Positions 19,207 through 27,758 of a stretch of DNA of 48,073 bases are shown piece by piece (position 1 is the stretch's first letter; each line of letters begins with the position of its first letter). The translations under genes and the position numbers were made by a program. Source of the DNA: Flavobacteriales bacterium. GTDB taxonomy: Bacteria > Bacteroidota > Bacteroidia > Flavobacteriales > UBA7430. The notes beneath the pieces are model-generated. The model did no database searches. It was given only the letters and a program-made list of their open reading frames with translations, and had not been told where the DNA came from. The stretch covers positions 116,160 to 164,232 of the forward strand of contig JAKMFX010000012.1 of NCBI GenBank assembly GCA_022425195.1, in the 5' to 3' direction.

Positions 19207-19421
19207 TAAAATTGGGTTCTAAGATTCGTTGATTGTGTAAAAATACATCAAAAATGGTCCTCAACATTAATTATTTAGAACAAGTTAAAAGCAGTGAAAT
19301 ATGGAAAACGGTAGGCTTTTATCAAAAAAAAAGTAAAACTTTAAAATATAAGATTAAATAATTCGGTTTTTCTTGAGGAATTCTCACAGCTTAGCTATTT
19401 TTGTGCAAAACCATAGCTATT
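19207..19421. other. Divergent intergenic region between the transporter and TPR-like genes
   Basis: AT-rich, with no gene. It holds a well-formed plus-strand promoter at 19373-19403. I found no TPP aptamer on the minus strand here. Confidence 0.5.
19373..19403 (+). promoter_or_regulatory. Bacteroidota-type promoter of the TPR-like membrane protein gene
   Basis: TTG (19373-19375), a 20-bp spacer and TATTTTTG (19396-19403) match the Bacteroidota -33/-7 pattern. It places the transcript start just before ATG 19422 and rules against a GTG at 19401 as start. Confidence 0.6.
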
Positions 19422-19934
19422 ATGTATAACAAACAAATTAAAATCGCTTTATCGCTACTCATCCTTTCAGCGAGTATATACCTCTTTAACGAAAATGAAA
19501 TCGGATATGGTATTGTCGTACTCCTCCTCATGGGTCTTGTTATACTGTCAATTTTCAAAGACGAGCGAATCATAAAAGCCTTTTACCATCTCAGAAAAAA
19601 TGAGATGGAAAAAGCTCAGAATACACTCAACAAAATCAAACATCCTGAAAAGCTTGTAAGGTCTCAAGAAGCCTACTTCCACTATTTAAATGGCTTGGTA
19701 CGCTCTCAGACACAAATGAATCAAGCGGAAAAGTTCTTTAAAAGAGCATTATCCATAGGTTTACGGAACAATACCGACAAAGCCGTAGCCAAGCTCAACC
19801 TCGCTGGGCTAGCCCTTTCTAGGAGGAGAAAAAGAGAGGCTACTACACTCCTCTCAGAAGTTAAAAAGCTCGACAAACACAATATGTTAGACGATCAATT
19901 GAAAATGATGAAACAGCAATTGAAAAGAATCTAA
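19422..19934 (+). CDS. Membrane protein with a TPR-like cytoplasmic domain, function unknown
   Basis: From ATG 19422 the product is 170 residues. Two hydrophobic helices fill about residues 8-50, with a short polar loop between them. The rest is helical and basic: KNEMEKAQNTLNKI, AYFHYLNGLVRS and NQAEKFFKRALSIGL have the spacing of tetratricopeptide-like helices. I do not recognise a specific family function; protein-protein contact at the membrane is the usual role of such folds. The gene has its own promoter and terminator, separating it from the mutL cluster. Confidence 0.75.
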   Translation: MYNKQIKIALSLLILSASIYLFNENEIGYGIVVLLLMGLVILSIFKDERIIKAFYHLRKNEMEKAQNTLNKIKHPEKLVRSQEAYFHYLNGLVRSQTQMNQAEKFFKRALSIGLRNNTDKAVAKLNLAGLALSRRRKREATTLLSEVKKLDKHNMLDDQLKMMKQQLKRI

Positions 19935-19935
19935 A

Positions 19936-19964
19936 GAAAGCAGCCTAAGGGCTGCTCTTTTTTT
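19936..19964 (+). terminator. Intrinsic terminator after the TPR-like gene
   Basis: AGCAGCC (19939-19945), loop TAAG and GGCTGCT (19950-19956), followed by C and seven T. Confidence 0.88.
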
Positions 19965-19977
19965 GAATTAATTATGC

Positions 19978-19985
19978 TATTTTTG
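19978..19985 (+). promoter_or_regulatory. Candidate -7 box of the mutL cluster
   Basis: TATTTTTG lies only 4 bp before the ATG of the 87-residue protein, so a transcript from it would be leaderless or nearly so. No -33 TTG sits at the right distance. Confidence 0.3.
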
Positions 19986-19989
19986 ATAT

Positions 19990-20253
19990 ATGAATGCTCC
20001 TAAATTGCCTTCCTTTTTTAAGTCACCAAGCCATAAACAGTTTCAAATGGCTACTCGTTATTACGACGAAAAGAAAGAACGCGTTCAAAGAGCAAGAATG
20101 AAAGCAGAAAGAAAAGAAGAGCAAATTGAAAAAGGTCGTTTTACTAGCACATGGAAGGAGAAATCCAACTTAAAATCTAGTTCATCCTCGTGGCGCGTCC
20201 TGTTTGTCGTATTTGTTCTTTGCCTATTCACCTATTGGATCTTAAAATTCTAA
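19990..20253 (+). CDS. Small single-pass membrane protein upstream of mutL, function unknown
   Basis: This 87-residue protein is strongly basic and probably coiled for residues 22-55 (KKERVQRARMKAERKEE), then has a serine-rich linker and one C-terminal membrane helix at about 68-86. This tail-anchored layout recurs before mutL in Bacteroidota genomes. Database names that call it a riboflavin synthase subunit (from memory) are not supported by the sequence, which has no enzyme motif. Its stop codon is three bases before the TTG start of mutL, so the two are cotranscribed. Confidence 0.75.
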   Translation: MNAPKLPSFFKSPSHKQFQMATRYYDEKKERVQRARMKAERKEEQIEKGRFTSTWKEKSNLKSSSSSWRVLFVVFVLCLFTYWILKF

Positions 20254-20256
20254 GTA

Positions 20257-22104
20257 TTGATTACCCTACTACCCGATCATGTTGCCAACCAAATTGCTGC
20301 TGGTGAAGTTGTTCAAAGACCCGCGTCAGCCGTAAAAGAATTGATGGAAAATGCCATTGACGCTCAGGCAAGTGATGTAAAACTCATTCTCAAAGATTCG
20401 GGTAAAACACTGATACAGGTGGTCGATGACGGAATGGGAATGAACGAGGTGGATGCTCGGATGAGCTTTGAAAGACATGCAACTTCAAAGATCACCAAAG
20501 CAGACGATCTTTTTGCACTCAAAACCAAAGGCTTTAGAGGAGAAGCCCTAGCATCTATAGCGGCTATTGCACAGGTAGAACTGAAGACAAAAAAGGAGGA
20601 TGTCGAACTGGGGCTTCAACTGATCATAGAGGGTTCTGAATTCAAATCCCAAGAAGTATGCACCTGCCCTAATGGATCGACTTTTACGATAAAGAATCTT
20701 TTTTTCAATGTACCCGCAAGGAGGAATTTTTTAAAGTCTGACAGAGCTGAATATAAATACATCCTCGATGAGTTCATTCGCATTTCACTGGCACATCCTG
20801 AGGTTTCTTTTTCACTCACACACAATGACAAAGATCAATATAGACTTCCCAAACAAACCTTAAGACAAAGGTTGGTAAGTATCTATGGTAAAAATTACAA
20901 CACAAGGTTGGTTCCTGTAGAAGAAAAGACAGACATCGTAACGGTTTCTGGATTCGCTTGCAAACCAGAGTTTGCCAAAAAAACACGGGGGGAACAGTTC
21001 TTCTTTGTCAACGATCGTTTCATAAAATCGTCATACATGAATCATGCTGTGACCAATGCCATGGAAGGATTGCTTCCAAACAATCACCATGCTTCCTATT
21101 TTCTATTTCTAGAAATAGATCCGGCAATGATTGATGTGAACATTCACCCGACCAAAACAGAAATTAAATTTGAAGATGAGCGAAGTATCTATGCCATAAT
21201 TAGATCAGCCTTAAAACGTTCTTTGGGACAATACAACATAAGTCCAAGTTTAGACTTTAGCTTAAATCCCGACTATCAGGTTCCGATAAGTCCTAAAGGG
21301 AAAACCATAAAAACACCTACGATACAGGTAGACCCAGACTATAACCCTTTTGAACAAAGTAAAATAGACCCAAAAAATACATCCGCAAATGATAAGGGTG
21401 CATTTCGTGATAAACGATTCATAAACAGAGGGAAAGGACAACATTGGGAAGCTATTTTTGAAGAGGTTCAAGACGACATGAATGCTGCCATCCCAGAGAT
21501 GGAAGCCAGTATTCCATTGGAAGCTGAATTCGAAATGAAAGAGAACAGACTTGCCTTCCAACTCAAGAACCGCTTCATCTTAACCCAATTAAAATCAGGT
21601 TTATTAATCATTGATCAACAGAGGGCTCACGAGAAGATTCTCTTCGAACAATACGCAAAGTCTCTCAAAAACAAAAGACCGCTAAGTCAGCAACTTTTAT
21701 TCCCTCAAGAAGTACACCTAACTCCCTCAGATATGGAAGTCTTTAAGGAAGTTATGGAGGACATCGAAAGCCTTGGATTCGACCTAACAATACCTAACAA
21801 TCAATGCCTAATGGTGAATGGCGTGCCCATCGACACTGAAGCGAACCAAGTTCAAAATATTATTGAGTCTATGCTAGACGCCTATAAAAATGAAAGCGAT
21901 GTCTGGAAATTAGATCGGCAAAACTACATGGCAAAAAAATTAGCACAGAGCAATGCCATCAAATCGGGAAAAATACTTGCTATCGAAGAAATGAATCAGT
22001 TGATTGATGAATTGTTTGCTTGTGAAATGCCATTTACATCTATTCACAACAAACCTACATCTATTGTCATAGAAATTAATGAATTACTAAAACGCTTTCA
22101 ATAA
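20257..22104 (+). CDS. mutL: DNA mismatch repair protein MutL
   Basis: The 615-residue protein has the GHKL ATPase at the N terminus: IAAGEVVQRPASAVKELMENAIDA (about 13-36, including the catalytic Glu and metal-binding Asn), DDGMGM and TKGFRGEALASI. It also has the MutL transducer domain, an acidic linker at about 335-420 and a C-terminal dimer domain. The start is TTG 20257: the preceding in-frame codons are GTA and the upstream stop, so no ATG is possible. The endonuclease motif, normally DQHAxxExxxxE, reads DQQRAHEKILFE (453-464), with Gln in place of His. The last metal motif, usually CPHGRP, reads SIHNKP. Nicking activity is therefore uncertain. It overlaps the rhomboid gene by 1 nt. Confidence 0.96.
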   Translation: MITLLPDHVANQIAAGEVVQRPASAVKELMENAIDAQASDVKLILKDSGKTLIQVVDDGMGMNEVDARMSFERHATSKITKADDLFALKTKGFRGEALASIAAIAQVELKTKKEDVELGLQLIIEGSEFKSQEVCTCPNGSTFTIKNLFFNVPARRNFLKSDRAEYKYILDEFIRISLAHPEVSFSLTHNDKDQYRLPKQTLRQRLVSIYGKNYNTRLVPVEEKTDIVTVSGFACKPEFAKKTRGEQFFFVNDRFIKSSYMNHAVTNAMEGLLPNNHHASYFLFLEIDPAMIDVNIHPTKTEIKFEDERSIYAIIRSALKRSLGQYNISPSLDFSLNPDYQVPISPKGKTIKTPTIQVDPDYNPFEQSKIDPKNTSANDKGAFRDKRFINRGKGQHWEAIFEEVQDDMNAAIPEMEASIPLEAEFEMKENRLAFQLKNRFILTQLKSGLLIIDQQRAHEKILFEQYAKSLKNKRPLSQQLLFPQEVHLTPSDMEVFKEVMEDIESLGFDLTIPNNQCLMVNGVPIDTEANQVQNIIESMLDAYKNESDVWKLDRQNYMAKKLAQSNAIKSGKILAIEEMNQLIDELFACEMPFTSIHNKPTSIVIEINELLKRFQ

Positions 22105-22835
22105 TGTACGCAGGAAGAGGGGTCTCAAATATGCCTATGGTGGTCAAAAACCTTATCATCATCAATGCCTTATTCTATTTGGCTAGATACACCCTAGCAA
22201 GTCTTTTTAATTTTGATTTAAACAGCACATTAGGCCTTTACTACTATGACTCACCAGAGTTTAATCCCTGGCAAATCGTATCCTACATGTTCATGCATGG
22301 GAGTATCACACACATTTTCTTCAACATGTTTGCCCTATGGATGTTTGGCTCACAAATTGAAAACCTGTGGGGACCTAAACGCTTTTTAAACTATTACTTG
22401 ATTACCGGATTTGGAGCTGCATTCATTCATTACCTCATCATTCATTTTCAAATCTCAGAACTGGAATCCTTTTTCACCGAAAATCAAATACAAGGAATTG
22501 TGAACAGTGGAACTTTTGACGCCTCTAGTCCTTTATTTGCCAAAGCAAGAGCACTTTACAGCCTAAACCACACGCCTGTTGTTGGTGCATCAGGTGCCGT
22601 TTTTGGGTTGCTTTTGGCCTATGGGATGAGTTTCCCTAACCAAATCATTTACTTAAATTTCTTCTTCCCCATAAAGGCAAAGTACTTCGTCATCATCTAC
22701 GGATTGCTGGAGTTTGTTATGGGTATACAAAACAACGCAGGAGATAATGTGGCTCATTTCGCTCATATAGGAGGAATGATCTTTGGTTATATCATCATTA
22801 AGTATTGGCAGAAAAATGACCTCAATTTTTACTGA
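22104..22835 (+). CDS. Rhomboid intramembrane serine protease (first of two)
   Basis: This 243-residue, six- to seven-helix protein has the rhomboid dyad Ser163 in VVGASGAVFG and His221 in AHFAHIGGMIFGY. The upstream HGSITHIFFNMFALWMFG motif (about 65-82) carries the conserved His and Asn. Rhomboids cleave membrane helices inside the bilayer. An insertion of about 30 residues lies between the early helices and the Ser helix (about 118-150). ATG overlaps the mutL stop (TAATG) and its own stop overlaps the next start (TGATG). Confidence 0.93.
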   Translation: MYAGRGVSNMPMVVKNLIIINALFYLARYTLASLFNFDLNSTLGLYYYDSPEFNPWQIVSYMFMHGSITHIFFNMFALWMFGSQIENLWGPKRFLNYYLITGFGAAFIHYLIIHFQISELESFFTENQIQGIVNSGTFDASSPLFAKARALYSLNHTPVVGASGAVFGLLLAYGMSFPNQIIYLNFFFPIKAKYFVIIYGLLEFVMGIQNNAGDNVAHFAHIGGMIFGYIIIKYWQKNDLNFY

Positions 22836-23698
22836 TGCTGAACGATTTAAAAAACCGATATAGACAAGCTTCCCCGCTGTATAAATTAATCTACATCAAT
22901 GTAGCCGTATTTGTATTGGTTCAAATGGTTCACACCTCATCGTTTTTGTTTCAAAATTCTAGTATGGATATTATCTCGATTTTGGGAGTATCCTCAAAAC
23001 CGCAAGAACTTCTGAGTAAACCTTGGTCCATAATTACCTACATGTTTACCCATAGCGGGCTCATGCACATTTTATTCAATCTGATGTGGTTGTATTTCGC
23101 AGGTCAAATATTCTTACAATATTTCACCCCTAAAAAACTGTACAACATCTACCTATTGGGGGGCATAGCAGGTGCTGCGACCTACCTGATCGCCTACAAC
23201 CTATTCCCTGCACTTACAGAACAAGACAGCCAATTAATTGGTGCGTCAGCTTCTGTTTTGGCGCTTTTGTTTGCGGTTTCCGCCTACGTCCCCAACTATA
23301 AGGTAAACTTCATATTACTCGGAGCTATTCCTATTAAATATTTGGCCATTGCCTCCGTATGTATCGACATCATTAGCATTCCTAAAGGGAATGCTGGAGG
23401 GCACATCGCTCATCTAGGGGGCGCTTTTATTGGCGTACTTTTTATTCAACAATGGAAGAAAGGCAAAGACATCACAACACCCTTAGAGCAGCTTATTAAT
23501 AAAAGCATGGCGCTTTTCAAAAAGAAAAAACTAAAAACGGTCCACAAAAGACCGAAATCAGACGATGAGTTCCGATCAGAAAAAGTAAATCGGTCTGTGA
23601 AGATTGATGTTATATTAGATAAAATTGCCAAGTCGGGATACGACAGTTTATCGGACAAGGAAAAAGAATACCTTTTTAAGAACAGTAAAAAAATGTAA
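22835..23698 (+). CDS. Rhomboid intramembrane serine protease (second of two) with cytoplasmic tail
   Basis: This 287-residue protein has Ser138 in the variant motif IGASASVLAL and His193 in GGHIAHLGGAFIG, plus THSGLMHILFNLMW at about 72-85. The GASA form still has the catalytic Gly-x-Ser. After the last helix comes a basic, soluble tail of about 75 residues ending KSGYDSLSDKEKEYLFKNSKKM, a small helical module seen on Bacteroidota rhomboids. The pair is probably a gene duplication followed by divergence. It begins 1 nt inside the first rhomboid's stop codon. Confidence 0.93.
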   Translation: MLNDLKNRYRQASPLYKLIYINVAVFVLVQMVHTSSFLFQNSSMDIISILGVSSKPQELLSKPWSIITYMFTHSGLMHILFNLMWLYFAGQIFLQYFTPKKLYNIYLLGGIAGAATYLIAYNLFPALTEQDSQLIGASASVLALLFAVSAYVPNYKVNFILLGAIPIKYLAIASVCIDIISIPKGNAGGHIAHLGGAFIGVLFIQQWKKGKDITTPLEQLINKSMALFKKKKLKTVHKRPKSDDEFRSEKVNRSVKIDVILDKIAKSGYDSLSDKEKEYLFKNSKKM

Positions 23699-23700
23699 AC

Positions 23701-24750
23701 TTGAAAAACCTTTCCTTCCTCAATAAGCTGATTTACATCTTTAACCTGATTCTTTTTATACTATGGGGCATCGCTTTTATGGCACCCTACCTAAATCCTA
23801 AAAGCTTCTCTATTCCCGCCCTACTTGCCATTAGCTATCCATTAATTCTAGGTTTTCATCTACTGTTTGTGGCATATTGGATCATGCGATTTAACCGAAA
23901 AATTCTATTATCCCTCTCGGTCTTAGCAGTAAGTTACTTTTTTTCAATTCCAATTTTTCAAGCCAAGAGTTCATTCAAGGCCTTGGCCAAGGACCAGTCC
24001 TTTTCCGTTTTGAGCTTCAACAGTCAATTGGCCTATTTTTCAGGAGGTAAAAAAGAAGAAGTCGAAGGGCATCAATCAAAAATTGCACACTTCATCAAGC
24101 AAGAAAATGCAGACATCATTTGCCTACAAGAAGTTCGAAAAGGGATGTCCTCCCAGCTAAACTACCCGCACAGTAAAACCTTTGGATTTAGCCAGATTCA
24201 CAGCAATTATGAAATTATTGCTTCCCAAAAGATTGAGTTTTATGAAAACTCAACAAACAACTCCTGTTTTGCAGACCTTAAAGTCCATGACGATACCATC
24301 CGTGTGTATAACCTGCATTTAGAATCCCTTCACTTAGGGAATGAAGATTATAACTTATTAAAAAAGCGAAGTGATATAGAAGTACAAACTGAGTTTCAAG
24401 ACAAAACAAAAAAACTGAAACAAAAAATTCGTTTGGCCACATCAAAGCGTGTCAATCAAGTAGATCGTATCTTAAAATCAATAGCCAATAGCCCCTACCC
24501 AAGCCTAGTCTGTGGAGACTTTAACGATGTTCCACAAAGTTATATCTACAGGAAGTTGACAGAGCAGCATAAAGATGCATTTATTGAGTCTGGAAAAGGC
24601 TATGGGGCGACATACCGTCAATTGATTTTCCCATTCAGAATCGACTATATTTTGCCTTACAAACATTGGAATGCTTTCAATTTTGAGGTTTTGGAAGACA
24701 AAGTATCTGATCATCAAGCCATTAGATGCGACATTGAATTCAAGCACTAA
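23701..24750 (+). CDS. Membrane-anchored endonuclease/exonuclease/phosphatase-family protein
   Basis: The 349-residue protein has three N-terminal membrane helices (about 8-28, 36-58, 66-86) and then an EEP domain. The EEP residues are in order: Asn in LSFNSQ, Glu in DIICLQEVRKG, His in NLHLESL, Asp-x-Asn in VCGDFNDVP, and the final SDHQAIRC. EEP enzymes hydrolyse phosphodiester or phosphomonoester bonds; the anchored domain would face the periplasm. The start is TTG 23701, two bases after the rhomboid stop; the next Met would destroy the first helix. It meets the convergent lipoprotein gene with a 4-nt stop-codon overlap. Confidence 0.85.
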   Translation: MKNLSFLNKLIYIFNLILFILWGIAFMAPYLNPKSFSIPALLAISYPLILGFHLLFVAYWIMRFNRKILLSLSVLAVSYFFSIPIFQAKSSFKALAKDQSFSVLSFNSQLAYFSGGKKEEVEGHQSKIAHFIKQENADIICLQEVRKGMSSQLNYPHSKTFGFSQIHSNYEIIASQKIEFYENSTNNSCFADLKVHDDTIRVYNLHLESLHLGNEDYNLLKKRSDIEVQTEFQDKTKKLKQKIRLATSKRVNQVDRILKSIANSPYPSLVCGDFNDVPQSYIYRKLTEQHKDAFIESGKGYGATYRQLIFPFRIDYILPYKHWNAFNFEVLEDKVSDHQAIRCDIEFKH

Positions 24751-26345
24751 TTTTCAGAGAATTTAACTCTTTTTAGATCCAGTAAGTTCATCGAATTCGA
24801 GCCCAAACCTTGCACATAATTGTGTTGGAAGCGCATCACATTATCATAGTATAGTGGGATAATCGCTGCTTTTTCCATAATGATTCGATCCATTTTTTCA
24901 TAAATGGGAATACGTTCAGTAATGTGGGGAATCTGAAGACTCGATTCGTAAAGAGCATCAAACAAAGAATCTGAAAAATGTGTGTAATTCGGTCCGTTAG
25001 GACTGTGGTTTTTAGAATAAAACAATGCCAAGTAATTTTCTGAATCTGCATAATCTGCAATCCAAGAACCCCTAAAAATAGACAATTGAGATTTTGAAAC
25101 TTGCTGCCGATGTGTGGAAGGTGGGCTTACATTAACTTCAACCTCAAACCCTATTTCTTGCCAAGCATGCTGAATGTATTCACAAAGATCTACATAGGAA
25201 CTGGTTGTATTTAATTGAATCTGAGGAATTCCTTGTGCGTTAGGATGACCCGCATCCAACAATAGTTGCTTGGCAATTTCGGGCTGAAAACCATACCCTA
25301 TTCCCTCTTGATGACCCGGTAGACCTTTGGGAATAAAACCGCTATTTGCTGGTGTACCAATGTCATTTCTTAGATATCGCATCATCTGTTTTCGGTCAAA
25401 AGACAAATTCAAGGCTTTGCGAACTCGAACGTCTTTAAGCGCTTTATTGGATTGATTGTCATCCATAAGTATTCCCAAATACTCTGTATTCAGATAGTCT
25501 TGTTTACGATACTTTAACACCTTTTGATATTTCTTTTGAAGACCACCATTAGCGTCTAAGAGCTCATCTTTATAGGAGGCATCAATCCCTGAGAGAAAGT
25601 CAAAATTACCTTTAATAAACTCCAAAAAAGCGGTTTGTTTATCGGGAATAAATCGAATGGCTACCGCATCTAGGTAGGGCAATTGCTCAGCACCTTCATA
25701 TTCAAAATAGTCTGGATGCTTTCGCAGCACCAACTTCACATTATTTTTGTGATACTGAAATTGAAAAGGCCCGGTACCAATAGGTGCATCAAAGAAGTCA
25801 GAAATCGTATCGGACTCCAAAGGAAGTATAGAGCAATATTGCATCGACAAGAGGCCTAAAAAAGCGGGGTTGGGCTCTGATAAATTCATCCTTAAGGTAC
25901 TGTCGTTAATCACAGAAATACGATCCAAGCTCGACAACACCCAAGCGCCTGGGGATGCAATTCGTTTGTCAAGTAATCGATTTAAAGAATAAACAACATC
26001 GTGAACATTTACCATTCTGGAGCCTTGCGATCCAAAAATCGATTTGTCTTCATGAAAACTGACATCATTGCGAAGAATAAAGTCGTATTGCATGGCATCT
26101 TCTGAGACCTCCCAGCGTTTGGCTATAGAAGGTTTTACCTGTAAATTGGAATCCAGCTGCAACAAACTGTTGTAAATTTGATGGCAAAACCAAATTCGGG
26201 CTTGGTCTTTGGCGAAAGCTGGATCAAAGGAGTGAATACCTGCTGATTCGTTATAAGAAAAAATCATTTTGGACGCATCAGTCTTATCTTCTGATAGACA
26301 GGAGGATAAAGTAATGATGCTCACAAAAAAGACGATCAAACGCAT
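24747..26345 (-). CDS. Peptide/oligopeptide-type ABC solute-binding lipoprotein
   Basis: The 532-residue precursor has a lipoprotein signal peptide with Cys16 (TLSSC) and a family-5 solute-binding domain throughout. Typical segments are HSFDPAFAKD, YDFILRNDVSFHED, GTGPFQF and VRKALNLSFDRKQMM. Family members deliver peptides, nickel or other ligands to an ABC permease. No permease or ATPase gene lies beside it, so it is an orphan whose partner must be elsewhere; related orphans also occur as peptide scavengers. Its stop overlaps that of the convergent EEP gene. Confidence 0.9.
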   Translation of the reverse strand: MRLIVFFVSIITLSSCLSEDKTDASKMIFSYNESAGIHSFDPAFAKDQARIWFCHQIYNSLLQLDSNLQVKPSIAKRWEVSEDAMQYDFILRNDVSFHEDKSIFGSQGSRMVNVHDVVYSLNRLLDKRIASPGAWVLSSLDRISVINDSTLRMNLSEPNPAFLGLLSMQYCSILPLESDTISDFFDAPIGTGPFQFQYHKNNVKLVLRKHPDYFEYEGAEQLPYLDAVAIRFIPDKQTAFLEFIKGNFDFLSGIDASYKDELLDANGGLQKKYQKVLKYRKQDYLNTEYLGILMDDNQSNKALKDVRVRKALNLSFDRKQMMRYLRNDIGTPANSGFIPKGLPGHQEGIGYGFQPEIAKQLLLDAGHPNAQGIPQIQLNTTSSYVDLCEYIQHAWQEIGFEVEVNVSPPSTHRQQVSKSQLSIFRGSWIADYADSENYLALFYSKNHSPNGPNYTHFSDSLFDALYESSLQIPHITERIPIYEKMDRIIMEKAAIIPLYYDNVMRFQHNYVQGLGSNSMNLLDLKRVKFSEN

Positions 26346-26439
26346 AAATAAAATTTGAAGGAACTAAAATAGAACATTGTTTATTGATTTGAAATGCATC
26401 GTCTCTTATTTTATTAACTTTACGCCCGATTTTCGTACT

Positions 26440-27750
26440 ATGAAAAAGGTTGCATTTCACACTTTAGGTTGTAAACTCAATTTTTCTGAGACTTCTACCA
26501 TTGCTCGCTCTTGTGAAGAAGAAGGGTACCACAAGGTAGATTTTAAGGAGAATGCAGACATCTATGTACTCAATACCTGCTCGGTGACCGAAAATGCAGA
26601 TAAAGAATGTAAGCGATTGGTTCGTCAGGTTTTAAAAATTAATCCAGATGCTTATGTGGTTATTATCGGGTGTTTTGCGCAACTAAAGCCCGAAGAGATT
26701 GCAAAATTCGATGGGGTCGACTTGGTCCTTGGAGCGACCGAAAAATTTAAGCTTCCCTCTTATCTAAACGACCTAAGTAAGCAAGATATTGCTGAGGTTC
26801 ATGCCTGCGAGATAGAAGACGCTAATTTTTTTGAAAGCGCCTACTCTATTGGTGATAGGACCCGTGCATTCCTAAAAGTTCAAGACGGCTGCGATTACAA
26901 GTGTACGTATTGTACCATCCCCTTAGCCAGAGGCTTATCTAGAAGTGATGAACTTCAAAACATACTCAATAATGCCAAAGAGATATCCGATAGAGACATC
27001 AAAGAGATTGTCTTGACCGGTGTTAATATTGGAGATTTCGGTAAAGGGGAATTCGGAAACAAAAAGCACGAACACACTTTCCTTGAACTGGTAAAAGCCT
27101 TAGACGATGTGGAAGGCATCTCAAGACTTAGGATTTCGTCTATAGAGCCGAACTTACTGAAAGATGAAACCATTGATTTTGTTTCTACTTCCAAAACCTT
27201 TGTCCCCCACTTCCACATTCCTCTTCAATCAGGTTCTGATGAGCTCTTAAAGAGAATGAAAAGACGCTATAGGACTCAACTGTATAGAGATCGAATTGCG
27301 AGAATAAAAAATAAAATGCCCGACTGTTGTATTGGTGTTGACGTGATTGTAGGCTTTCCCGGGGAAACCGAAGAACTCTTTCAGGAAACTTATGACTTGC
27401 TCAACGAATTAGATGTATCCTACTTACACGTATTCACCTATTCCGAAAGAGCCAATACAGAGGCCGCAGAAATGGGTGGGGTTATTGACAAAGGAATACG
27501 ACACCAAAGAAGTAAAATGCTACGGATTTTGTCAGCCAAAAAGAAAAGAGCTTTCTATGAGAAAAATCTTGGAACCACCCGTACAGCCCTATTTGAACAT
27601 GAAAATAAAAACGGATACATACAAGGCTTTACAGAAAACTACGTTAAGGTAAAGGTGGCATATGATCCTGGATTAAGAAATCAAAATATAAAAGTTAAAC
27701 TAAATGAATTTGCTGATGATGGAAACATCTATGCTGAAATTTTAAATTAA
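26440..27750 (+). CDS. mtaB: tRNA t6A37 methylthiotransferase MtaB-like
   Basis: From ATG 26440 the product is 436 residues. The N-terminal domain carries Cys11, Cys47 and Cys78 for one 4Fe-4S cluster. The radical-SAM domain has Cys151, Cys155 and Cys158 (CDYKCTYC) for the second. A TRAM-like C-terminal segment follows. This is the MiaB/RimO/MtaB group; the opening KVAFHTLGCKLNFSE is typical of MtaB, which converts t6A37 to ms2t6A37 in tRNA. A TTG 21 codons upstream (26377) would add an unlike N terminus, and a loose -7 element (TAACTTTA, 26415-26422) lies between the two. lgt follows 8 bp after. Confidence 0.92.
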   Translation: MKKVAFHTLGCKLNFSETSTIARSCEEEGYHKVDFKENADIYVLNTCSVTENADKECKRLVRQVLKINPDAYVVIIGCFAQLKPEEIAKFDGVDLVLGATEKFKLPSYLNDLSKQDIAEVHACEIEDANFFESAYSIGDRTRAFLKVQDGCDYKCTYCTIPLARGLSRSDELQNILNNAKEISDRDIKEIVLTGVNIGDFGKGEFGNKKHEHTFLELVKALDDVEGISRLRISSIEPNLLKDETIDFVSTSKTFVPHFHIPLQSGSDELLKRMKRRYRTQLYRDRIARIKNKMPDCCIGVDVIVGFPGETEELFQETYDLLNELDVSYLHVFTYSERANTEAAEMGGVIDKGIRHQRSKMLRILSAKKKRAFYEKNLGTTRTALFEHENKNGYIQGFTENYVKVKVAYDPGLRNQNIKVKLNEFADDGNIYAEILN

Positions 27751-27758
27751 AATAGATC

